The notes beneath the pieces are model-generated. The model searched no databases, was not told where the DNA came from, and saw nothing but the letters and a program-made list of their open reading frames with translations. From assembly GCA_016946835.1 (NCBI GenBank), contig JACVTC010000294.1, positions 1-54,714 of the forward strand: a stretch of 54,714 nucleotides of DNA. Reading direction: 5' to 3'. The DNA is from Neocallimastix lanati (nom. inval.) (Eukaryota; Neocallimastigomycota; Neocallimastigomycetes; Neocallimastigales; Neocallimastigaceae). Positions 43,821 to 53,756 of the stretch are shown piece by piece. Position numbers and translations under genes: made by a program. The first letter of the stretch is position 1, and every line of letters begins with the position of its first letter.

Positions 43821-44793
43821 CTTTTTATTATGAATTTTAATGTTTATTATATTCTCTTAAGCATTAATACACAAAATATGTATATCTTAATCTTTTTTTT
43901 TTAAATTTATTTGTAGTAATAACTTCTTTATTTAATTTTATTTAATATATTTATTTCCTTTATTAAAATAATTAATATAACATAAAGCAAATTGTATAAA
44001 TACTTAAATAATAATAATAATGTATATTTATTTTTATTTTTATTTCTTTTTTATTATTCTATTAATTCTTTGTTATAACATTTAATGAAATATTAAATAA
44101 AAAGTTAAAATACAAGCCAAACTATATAGTGTTGAACCATCAAATATATAGCTTGTTAACCCTTCTTACAATAAGTCCCCTTAGCTCTTTATTGATAAGT
44201 TGATAATGTCGATTGTTAATTATTAAGAAACTTAATAAAAAGAAGGTAGCAATATTAAATTCTTTTTAATTTGGCTAACTTATTGTTAGTAATAAAGAAG
44301 ATAATAACGTATCCTTCCCAGTATCAACAAGATCAAAACAATAAAGTATTATGTGTGGGTGTTCAACTATCCCGCGTAGAGAGTTGTAAGACAGCTTATT
44401 TATATTTTTCTTTTTAATTAAAATTTAATTAATTATATAACGAATAATAGAAAATTTAACACACAAAAAAAAAAAATTTCAATTATAAAAATTTCGAAAA
44501 AAAAAAAAAATTTAATTATATAAAATCATAAAAATAATACACTTATTTGAAAAATAATAATAATAATCTAATTTTATATATTCTATATATATATATTGTA
44601 CATGTATATATTAAAAAAAAATAAAATAAACTGATAAACATAAAAAAAATTACAATTTATTATTTAGAATTATTAATATAAAAAAAAAATTTATTTATAA
44701 AATTTATTCTTATTTAAAAAAAAAAATTAAAAATTTGTACTACAAAAAAAAAAAAATTTTTTTGCTTATTATTTTAATATTTATCATTAATTA

Positions 44794-44844
<51 letters not shown>

Positions 44845-44890
44845 TATATAAATCTATATCTATGATAATACTATTGGTTAAAAAAAAAAA

Positions 44891-44943
<53 letters not shown>

Positions 44944-45176
44944 TTGTTCTACACTAAAGAAAAATTTAATTTATTATTTATTAAAAAAAATTTATTAATG
45001 AAATATTTATTATTTTAATAAAAGGAAAAAAATATATATATATTTTTATTTTATTGCAAAAATAATAATAATAATAATAATAATAATAGGCGAACAAATT
45101 TATAAAAGCCTAAAATAAAAATAAAAAAAAAAACTATATATTTTAACGTCACTTCGCAAGAATGACCAGGGTTTTA

Positions 45177-45193
45177 TCAGGGATCGAACCTGA
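45177..45193 (-). other. Isolated tRNA T-arm-like hairpin in A leader
   Basis: On the minus strand TCAGG, TTCGATC, CCTGA: a perfect 5-bp stem with a TTCGATC loop, the classic T arm. No acceptable A box at 45-46 nt (a TAGTTTGTTCA lies only 40 nt upstream), so I do not call a full tRNA-like cassette. Confidence 0.45.
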
Positions 45194-45522
45194 CCCACCT
45201 CTTATTTTCTGCGCGAGTGAACAAACTATCACCTGTTGAAGTGTGTAGTTGCCTTCAGCGTGAAGGTTTTATAGTTCTAGGGCGTATTTGCCTAATTGTC
45301 AAGGATTTGTTCCTTGAGATACTCGCGTTTACAATCTACAAAACCTTGCAAAATTGTAAATAAGAGTTTATGAAATTAATATCCTGCAAGCTAACACTGT
45401 CTTACTCGAATATTAACTTCGTAAATTTGTTAACTTTTTATTATTTTTTTTTTTTTTATTATTATTTTTTATTTTATAATCTATAATTAAATAAAGTTAC
45501 TACAAAAACTAAAGTTTTCCAA

Positions 45523-45586
<64 letters not shown>

Positions 45587-45653
45587 TATTATAACTTTTA
45601 TTATTATTAATATTAATATTAAATTATTAATTATTATTATTTAACAAAACTTA

Positions 45654-45816
45654 TGGATAATCTGATAGTATACCCTGTCTGACGTGCAGCTTGCCTCTTC
45701 ACGGCGTCATGCCACGCGGGTACCACGGCTACTGTATTCAATATAAAATACAACAGTCCAGAGCCTACTAGCCCAATTACTATGTAGGTTAAACTTAGCC
45801 CGGAAATCTATATCCA
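45654..45816 (-). ncRNA. A copy of the ~160-nt structured leader domain
   Basis: Closing stem TGGATA/TATCCA (45811-45816 with 45654-45659). Inner stem TACCC/GGGTA where H and B have CACAC/GTGTG. Hairpins TGTATT/AATACA and GCC/GGC. Conserved words GGGCTAGTAGGCTCTGG and AAGCTGCACGTCAGACAG. Confidence 0.72.
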
Positions 45817-45873
45817 AGGCTTTGTTAAATAATTTAATTAATAAATAATATTAAATTTTATTTTTCTAATAAT

Positions 45874-45890
45874 CCCCGATATCTCCACCA
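45874..45890 (-). other. A primer-binding site
   Basis: TGGTGGAGATATCGGGG on the minus strand, 7 nt inside the 5' LTR. Same 17 nt as in B and H. Confidence 0.75.
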
Positions 45891-45897
45891 TAAATTA

Positions 45898-46737
45898 TGT
45901 TATGGTTCGGGTTTTATTAGAATTTTATTTAATTATTTATTTTTAATATTTTTTCTGTCTACATTTTAATTATTGAAAAACTTCACTTATTTATACTTTT
46001 TGAAAAAAAATAAATATGTAAAGCCTTTCTACATTTTATTATCATATTTAAAAAAAAATATTTACTATTACTAATTACTTAAAATTTTATATTAATTTAA
46101 ATTAACTAATTCATAAGTATTTTTATTTTAATAAATTTTGTTTACATAATTTTATATTATTTTTCATATACTAAAACTAAATTATTTAATATATACGAAA
46201 AGTAACAAACAAAATTTAAAAAGATTTTACAGAAAAATAAAGTTATTTTAATCAAGAATGTTAATATAATATTCTTATATTTTATATAAAATAAATTTAA
46301 AAACTATAATATATTTAATATTTATTATTAATCAATTAAGATTTGATTTTATTTGTGGGGAATAAAAATATAAAATAATCAATTTAAAAATAAAATAAAA
46401 TACTAAAAAGAATACAAGTTTAATATTGATACAATATAATAATAATATAATAATATATTTGAAAATAAAAATAAAATATTAATATTGATAATAAACACTT
46501 TAATAAAATAATAAAATTTAAGGTTAAATTATAGATATTGATATTAATAATAAAAATATAAAATTATTGATAATATTTTAGAAACTTTTAATAAAAATAT
46601 AAAAAAAATAAATATATTTAGAAAATATTTTAGTATAGAAAATATAGTAAAGTAATATTAAGTAAAGAATAATATAATGGATTCTAAAGTAAGTTGAAAT
46701 TCTAATTAATAATCCATTATATGTTCGTTCTTTACCA
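45898..46737 (-). repeat. A 5' LTR (right copy)
   Basis: 840 bp, apparently identical to 6992-7831. Followed on the right by TTAA (46738-46741) and then B. Confidence 0.9.
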
Positions 46738-46741
46738 TTAA

Positions 46742-47529
46742 TGGTATGGTTCATATAATTTTAGGAATATAATAATAATTAACACAAATAATAAAATTAC
46801 AATAAAAAAAAATAATTTGTTTTAAAATCAATATTTATTTATTTAAATTTATAAAAGAAAAATAATAATATAATTATTTATTTAATAAAAAGAAAGTTAT
46901 TCATTATATTTTATTTCACTAAAATTACATGTATTTATATTTTTTTATCAAATTAAAATTTGTAAAGCCTAACTATTTTTTTAATAAACTAATTACTAAT
47001 TATTTTTATAAATAAAACATTTAAATTGAAATTGAATTATTATTTTAGTTAATAATATTATTGTTATAAATAGTAGTTATATATTATTGAATTATTAATT
47101 ATTTAATAATAGTTTAATACTAATATATATAAAATAAAAATAAAGAGATTATACAGAATATTTTATTGTGGTTTAGTTAAATTTAGTAATTAAAAATAAA
47201 TTTAAATTGATAACGAAAATTTTAATAACTAATTAAATAGATTTGATTATTTTCAATATAACATAATACAAAAGAAATATAATATTAATATATTAAGTGG
47301 GCAAGGACAATATTCTTGGCTAAAGATTTTTAATACATTATAATGGAATCGGATCGATAATTCAAAAAGGAATTATAAGTTAATTAGTGATTTATTAACT
47401 TAAGATTTCTATTTAGTAATATTTGAAGAATATTGGAAAGTTCCAATTATATAGAATAGAATAATCTATAAGGTTAGAATAATTTATATTATTCTAGCAC
47501 AATTAGTATTATTTGTTCATTCTGTATTA
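46742..47529 (-). repeat. B 3' LTR (left copy)
   Basis: On the plus strand TGGTATGG...CTGTATTA. The purine tract (minus strand CTTAGCGGGGGCATCT) is directly at its right, 47530-47545. Confidence 0.9.
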
Positions 47530-47552
47530 AGATGCCCCCGCTAAGACTCAAG

Positions 47553-50500
47553 CTAGGTAGAAGCTGAGTTAAACTTGACAATATTTTTCAAATGAACATT
47601 ACGATTCATTTGTATATTAGTAGCAGGATCAGCTAAAGTGACTGTATTGAATTGTTTCTTTACCACTTTCATAGGTCCAACAAAGTAAGGTTCTAATTTA
47701 GTTCGATTAAAGTTTCTTACTAGTACTAAATCACCTGGTTTTATTCTTTTAGCTTGATTCATACTGGTCTTTTCTTCTCTCCTAGTAGCCCAATACTTCG
47801 AAGCATTTTTGATATTAGATGCGGCCTCCGTTACCCATTGGTAGTGTGATACAAATTTTTCCAGTAGAATTTCGTCAGAAGACTTATTTATACCCTTAGT
47901 TGGTCTGGCAGCAATGTCAAAAGGTTGTTGGTCCTCCCTTCCATAAACTAATTCAAAACTTGAATGGTTGGTGATTGAGTTTTTAGTAGTTCTTAAAGCC
48001 CAAAGTGCAGATGGTAAAATTTCATCCCATTCTTTGTGTTGTTGTCCTAGTAATCGTAATAATTTTCCAATTTCTTTATTACGATTCTCAACTAAACCAT
48101 TGCTTTCAGGATGATATGGAGTGATAAATTTAACATATACATCATATAAATCAAGGAAGATTTTTGTCATATCTGATGTAAATTGTGTTCCATTATCAGT
48201 AGTGATAATTTGAGGTACACCGTGTCGAGCAAATACATTAATTAAAAATTTTATCACATCCTGAGAAGTAACATTTTCAGTGGGCTCTGCCTCAACCCAT
48301 TTAGTAAAATAATCAACCACAACGATTATATATTGATTATTATTTCTGGTTTTACTTAGAGGTCCTATAATGTCCAATCCTAAGTGTGTAAATGGTCCTT
48401 CCACTTCAGTTGGTTTATCTTCTGTTGGTTCAGGGTATGGTTGAGATTTATTTAATTGACATTTTTCACATTTACCTATAATTCGCTTAATGTCATTAAC
48501 CATATTGTTCCAATAGTAGCTCTTTTTCAAACGTTGATATGTCTTGTAATAGCCTTCGTGTCCTATACTGTGCGCTTGAAAAATTAATTGAAGTTTTTCT
48601 TTTGTATCTGTAACTAATTTTCTATAATTATTGCCATCAACAAAGTAGTCCACACCATCAATTGTCGTAAATTTTTCTTCAATAAATTCCTTAATGGTTC
48701 TTGAAAGCAGGTTTTCATCTTGTTCTTTGATAATTTGTGTTGTTAAGATAACTTTTTCTTTTTCATTTTTCATTCTTGATAAAGCGTCTGCAACAACATT
48801 ATTCTTCCCAGCTTCATATCGTAAATCAATTCCTAACATACTGACAGTCAAACACTATCTTGTATGGCGAGAGTTTTGTGGTTCCTTATTTTTAAGTAAT
48901 CCGATTAAGGGTCTATGGTCTGTATATACTATAGTTTGCTTAGGATTTCCCATAATATAAGATTTTAATTTATTAATACAGTAAATTAGAGCGGCACCTT
49001 CTAGATCCGTAATTCCATAATTCTTTTCCGATTTAGATAAACTTCTACTAATATAATGAACCGGATGCTCCTTTCCAGTTTCATCATCCTTTTGTAAAAG
49101 CACACCGCCTATTCCATCATAGGAAGCATCTGTTCTTATAATAAATTCTCTATCAAATCTAGGAAATCTTAATATTGGGGCATTGATTAATCTTTCCTTA
49201 AGAATTTTAAAACTTTCTTCTTGTTCCTTTTTCCATTCAAACTTAATACCTTTTCTTAATAGAGTGCAGAGAGGAGCAGTAACTTTTGCAAAGTCCTTAA
49301 TAAAATTTCTATAATATCCAATGGCTCCTAAAAATGATCGAAGTTCATGAATGTTAGAGGGAGCCTTCCATTCTTTAATAGCTTCAACTTTGTTTTCCAA
49401 TGGACTTAAACCTTCTGAGGATACTTTATGTCCAAGTACTTCTACTTCAGTTTGCATGAAAGAACACTTTTCGATATTGATTTTTAACTTATGTTCCTTG
49501 AATATTTCTAAGACTTGTTTAAGATGTTCTAGGTGTTCTTCTTCAGTTCTTGAGTAGATTAAAATATCATCTATAAAGTTATAGACGCATTTTCCTATTA
49601 AGGGAAATAGTATACGGTTCATTTCTCTTTGGAATGTAGCTGGAGCACCTGTTAAACCGAAGGGCATTACCTTGAATTGGTAGTTTCCGAACTTAGTTGT
49701 AAAGGTAGTGATTTCAACACTATCATCATCCATTAATATTTGATGATAACCGGAATAAAGATCTAATGTTGAGAAGATTTTTGCTCCATCTAAGCTATCA
49801 AAAATTTCCTCAATATTTGGTAAAGAATAAGAATCCTTCTTAGTTGCTTCATTTACTTTCCTATAGTCAATACACAGGCGCCATTTACCGTTCTTTTTAG
49901 GCACAAGTACTACTGGTGATGACCATTCTGAACATGAAGGTTCAATTAATCGTTTATATATGAGTTTGGTTAATTCTTCTTTTAAGATATCTGTTTTTAA
50001 TTTACTAAGTCGATAAAATTTTTGTTTAATAGGTTTAACTCCTTCCTTAAGAATAATTTTGTGTGGTGATAAATCTGAAGGTGTTAATTCTTCAGAAGAA
50101 GTTGCAATTATATCAATATATTCTTCAAGTAATTTAGTAATAGCTTCTCTATAATTTGAATTAATTGTACTTTGAAAAACTGTGTCATATATATATTTTA
50201 TGGGTGGTAATCCTTCAATCGTTTTCAATTGTTGCTTAGCTTCTTGGTGATTCAATGCTTTGATTACACATAATAATTTTTCTTCGTCATCATATTCATT
50301 ATTAATAGGTGTAATTTCTTCAATTAAACCTTGATCATTAAATCGACAAAGACTATATCTAATTGGATGTATAAATAACTGGTTATCAATTTGAGTTTTG
50401 AGGTTGATTAATATATCATAGAATGGATCCTCCTTGTCTATAATTCTACACGTAACAAGTAGTTCTAGTTCATTAATTTTTACGGGAACTTTGATTAACA

Positions 50501-51548
50501 CATCTTCTGAGTAATCATCATTCATCGTTGCTAAACGTATTCGTCCTGCACTAACTCCTATAGGTTCATACTGATAAGGTAATTTATCTAAAAATTGCTT
50601 TGTGATAATACTTAAGTTGCTACATGAATCTATTAAAGCCTTACCATGAACTCCATCTACTATTACATCAACCATAGCAATATCATCTTCTTGTGGTTCA
50701 TGATGTTTACTTTTATATGTATGATCTATATTGTTCGTTATTATTGTAGTAGCACACATATTATCCACTGCACCTGAAATTTTAGTATTATTCTTTTCTA
50801 ATTTAAGTCCTTGTGATACTTGAGACCGTATCTTTGGAGCAACGTCCAATAATTGTCCAAATGTAATATTGCAATTACTGGAGTTTAAATCTTTGATCAC
50901 GTCATAACTATCACAATCAGTTTGCATTTGTATTCTTTTTGGAATTCTAGTTGGCATAATTTCAGTTGATTTTTCTGATGATTTTTCTTGAATTAATTTA
51001 TTTAAAGTTTGTTTAGAATTATTTCCTTCCTGAGAAGTTTCATCATTAATAATATTAACATTACTATTTTTATTATTTTCCACAGAAGTACTAGTACTAG
51101 CTCTTTCCTTATCTCTTAGCTCTTTCTCAATCCTCTTTTCTTTCTCTATTCTGGGTTGAGCCATAATCGAAGGATGTAATTGAGTTGTTGGCTTTTTGAC
51201 TGGTCGCGATGTTCCCCTTAATTGATTTTCTTTTTGTTTTCGTAAACCTGGAGTAACTATTGGCTTAGGATCATCTCTTAGACTACGGTGAACCCTCTTT
51301 CCTCTTTGGTCACTAGTCTCTTCATCTTTAGGATTTGCCTTTCTCTTTATAACGTTTACTAAGTAATCCAATTCTTTGGAACCATCCGACTCATCATCAA
51401 AATCTTCGTAATAATCCGTAGTAGTACCTTCTTGGAAATCAGCAATTTCTTCATAATCATCATCTTCTTTTAAGTCAACTGTTTTGGGACGATGGCAGAC
51501 TGAAGCAATTTTTTTGACGATGGGAGTGCTTCTACTCCCTTTTAGTGG
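47553..51548 (-). pseudogene. pol: B pol with one nonsense codon at 48852-48854
   Basis: Frame -1 to gag from the slip site at 51548. Open to a TAG at 48852-48854, then open again to the end at 47553. The TAG stands where A and H have TGG (Trp, in TRWCLT between RNase H and the integrase), so a single G-to-A change explains it. Protease D-S-C at 50622-50630, reverse transcriptase FIDD at 49566-49577, RNase H RTDAS, then integrase HSIGHEG...CEKC, GLDIIGPL, TTDNGTQFTS, GLVENRNKEIGK and C-terminal GPMKVV. Truncation removes the integrase, so this copy could insert only with proteins from another copy. Confidence 0.9.
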
Positions 51549-51554
51549 TTTAAA
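51522..51554 (-). promoter_or_regulatory. B -1 ribosomal frameshift signal
   Basis: Minus strand: TTTAAAC (51554-51548), CAC, stop TAA (51544-51542), GGGAG, loop TAGAAGCA, CTCCC (51539-51522). Confidence 0.8.
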
Positions 51555-52459
51555 TAATTTTCATAAAACTTCTTGCGGTTATTTTCCAATATAGAATTTA
51601 ATTTAGGACAGTTTCGTTTGGTATGTCCTTCATTGCTACAAAACCAGCAAGTACTAATTTTCATTTCTTTCATCTTGTTAGTGAGATTTTCTATAGATAC
51701 ATTTTTGTGGGTTTTTGGTTTGTTAAAATCATTTGAAATGTTCTTATTAAAATTACTTTTAGAGTTAAGGAGATTGTAACGAGTCTTATCATAATATTCA
51801 GTACTATTTTTAATAGATAAACGATCAACTTTTTCAGCTATAGCGAATGCTTTGGTAATAGAAATATGGTCTTTAAGCATAACCTTTCTCCATGCGTCAG
51901 GATTATTGGTTAAGGAATCTGCATAATCTAAAACACTAATTTTTCTTCTTCTCTTTTTATCCAATTTATGGTACAAAGATCTATAACGGACATTAAAATC
52001 TTTAACTTTCTCGTTCTTCTTTATTTTCATGGAACGTAATTCTCGTAACAAATTGGTTTGATCTTCTTTAAGTCCATAGAAAGTCTTCAGATGATTTATG
52101 ATTTCATCAAGGCTTGGGTAGGTGGTAGTAGATTCACTTTCTTCATCATCTTCTCCTTCACTATCGCTATCGAAATCAGAATCTTCATCTTCAGTAAGGT
52201 CATTTCCATCTTCTAGTTCTTGGATAATTTCTCTTGGTTCTCCAGAAGCCGTTAATATACAAGCAGTAAAAATAGTTTCAGGATCCTTGATATGTTGGTA
52301 TTTTATCCATGCCTTTAACTCATTTGCCCAGGAATTGATGTCAAGGTTTTGTTTAGTAAGCTTTTCAAAATCTTTTAATTCTTTCTTTAATTCTCTGAAG
52401 CTAAGCTTACTTTCTGGAGTACTCTCTGTTGGAGTACTGGAAGTACTGGATGTTCTCAT
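51542..52459 (-). CDS. gag: B gag (305 aa)
   Basis: ATG at 52459 (MRTSSTSSTPTESTPE, then KLSFRELKKELKDFEK). Same capsid-like blocks as A and H (LDINSWANELKAWIK, DPETIFTACIL), an acidic stretch (TEDEDSDFDSDSEGEDDEE) and a CCHC knuckle CWFCSNEGHTKRNC. The Ser/Thr/Pro-rich N-terminus is longer than in A and H. The frame is intact. Confidence 0.9.
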   Translation of the reverse strand: MRTSSTSSTPTESTPESKLSFRELKKELKDFEKLTKQNLDINSWANELKAWIKYQHIKDPETIFTACILTASGEPREIIQELEDGNDLTEDEDSDFDSDSEGEDDEESESTTTYPSLDEIINHLKTFYGLKEDQTNLLRELRSMKIKKNEKVKDFNVRYRSLYHKLDKKRRRKISVLDYADSLTNNPDAWRKVMLKDHISITKAFAIAEKVDRLSIKNSTEYYDKTRYNLLNSKSNFNKNISNDFNKPKTHKNVSIENLTNKMKEMKISTCWFCSNEGHTKRNCPKLNSILENNRKKFYENYLNH

Positions 52460-52941
52460 AAAATAAAATTTATTGTATCTATAGAATGCTAAACCTCGTA
52501 ATGTATAAATTGTTATAAAAAAGTAAAAATAAAAAAATTAAAAAAAAAATAAATCTTTTAACTAATAAAATTATTAATTATTTATTATTATTAATCACTT
52601 ATTAAATTATAATAATCGTGCAATCTGATAGTACACACTGTCTGACGTGCAGCTTACCTCTTGAAAGGTGTCATGTCACGCGTGTGCCACGGTTACTATT
52701 TTCAATATAAAAAATAGCAGTCCAGAGCCTACTAGCCCAATTACTATGTAGGATAAACTTAACCCGGAAATCTATGCACGAATATTAGTTTAATTTAATA
52801 TCAATTAATATTTTTAACAATTAATAATAATTAGTTAAAAATATAAAAATTGTTTTTTTTTTAAAAAATATTTGTTTTATAAGAAAAATTATTTATTAAT
52901 ATTATAATTTTATCCCTAATGTATTAATTTATTATTATATT
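52460..52941 (-). other. B leader
   Basis: About 480 nt, far shorter than the leaders of A and H. It holds only the structured domain (52617-52780) and A+T-rich flanks. No tandem hairpins were found. Confidence 0.6.
52617..52780 (-). ncRNA. B copy of the ~160-nt structured leader domain
   Basis: Closing stem CGTGCA/TGCACG (52775-52780 with 52617-52622). Hairpins CTATTTT/AAAATAG and ACC/GGT. CACAC/GTGTG inner stem as in H. Conserved words as in A and H. B keeps this domain although it has lost or never had other leader parts, so it may be the essential one. Confidence 0.72.
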
Positions 52942-52958
52942 CCCCGATATCTCCACCA
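52942..52958 (-). other. B primer-binding site
   Basis: TGGTGGAGATATCGGGG on the minus strand, 8 nt inside the 5' LTR. Confidence 0.75.
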
Positions 52959-52966
52959 ATTTTTCA

Positions 52967-53752
52967 TGGTATGGTTCATATAATTTTAGGAATATAATAA
53001 TAATTAACACAAATAATAAAATTACAATAAAAAAAATAATTTGTTTTAAAATCAATATTTATTTATTTAAATTTATAAAGAAAAATAATAATATAATTAT
53101 TTATTTAATAAAAAGAAAGTTATTCATTATATTTTATTTCACTAAAATTACATGTATTTATATTTTTTTATCAAATTAAAATTTGTAAAGCCTAACTATT
53201 TTTTTAATAAACTAATTACTAATTATTTTTATAAATAAAACATTTAAATTGAAATTGAATTATTATTTTAGTTAATAATATTATTGTTATAAATAGTAGT
53301 TATATATTATTGAATTATTAATTATTTAATAATAGTTTAATACTAATATATATAAAATAAAAATAAAGAGATTATACAGAATATTTTATTGTGGTTTAGT
53401 TAAATTTAGTAATTAAAAATAAATTTAAATTGATAACGAAAATTTTAATAACTAATTAAATAGATTTGATTATTTTCAATATAACATAATACAAAAGAAA
53501 TATAATATTAATATATTAAGTGGGCAAGGACAATATTCTTGGCTAAAGATTTTTAATACATTATAATGGAATCGGATCGATAATTCAAAAAGGAATTATA
53601 AGTTAATTAGTGATTTATTAACTTAAGATTTCTATTTAGTAATATTTGAAGAATATTGGAAAGTTCCAATTATATAGAATAGAATAATCTATAAGGTTAG
53701 AATAATTTATATTATTCTAGCACAATTAGTATTATTTGTTCATTCTGTATTA
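52967..53752 (-). repeat. B 5' LTR (right copy)
   Basis: 786 bp, same as 46742-47529 apart from homopolymer length. Followed by TTAA and the rest of the E1 3' LTR. Confidence 0.9.
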
Positions 53753-53756
53753 TTAA

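Larger units (their letters stand above)
43821..45873 (-). other. A leader, non-coding
   Basis: About 2 kb without a credible gene. Long T runs on the plus strand (about 44798-44840, 44895-44937 and nearly 60 T at 45525-45584). A G+C-richer island at 45150-45360 holds a T-arm-like hairpin (45177-45193) and a CCTTCA/TGAAGG hairpin near 45260. The structured domain shared with B and H is at 45654-45816. Confidence 0.55.
6992..46737 (-). mobile_element. A: Ty3/gypsy element, minus strand (about 9.1 kb of its own sequence), split by C
   Basis: It is bounded by 840-bp LTRs (6992-7831 and 45898-46737) that look identical. TTAA flanks it at 6988-6991 and 46738-46741. Read on the minus strand: 5' LTR at right, tRNA-type primer site, long leader, gag, -1 frameshift site, pol, purine tract, 3' LTR at left. 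Solo LTR C interrupts pol close to its end. Identical LTRs suggest a recent insertion even though much sequence has since entered it. Confidence 0.9.
46742..53752 (-). mobile_element. B: Ty3/gypsy element, minus strand (7.0 kb)
   Basis: LTRs 46742-47529 and 52967-53752 (788 and 786 bp) differ only in small homopolymer lengths. TTAA flanks at 46738-46741 and 53753-53756. Close to A and H. It lies between A and the E1 tRNA-like cassette. One nonsense codon in pol. Confidence 0.92.
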
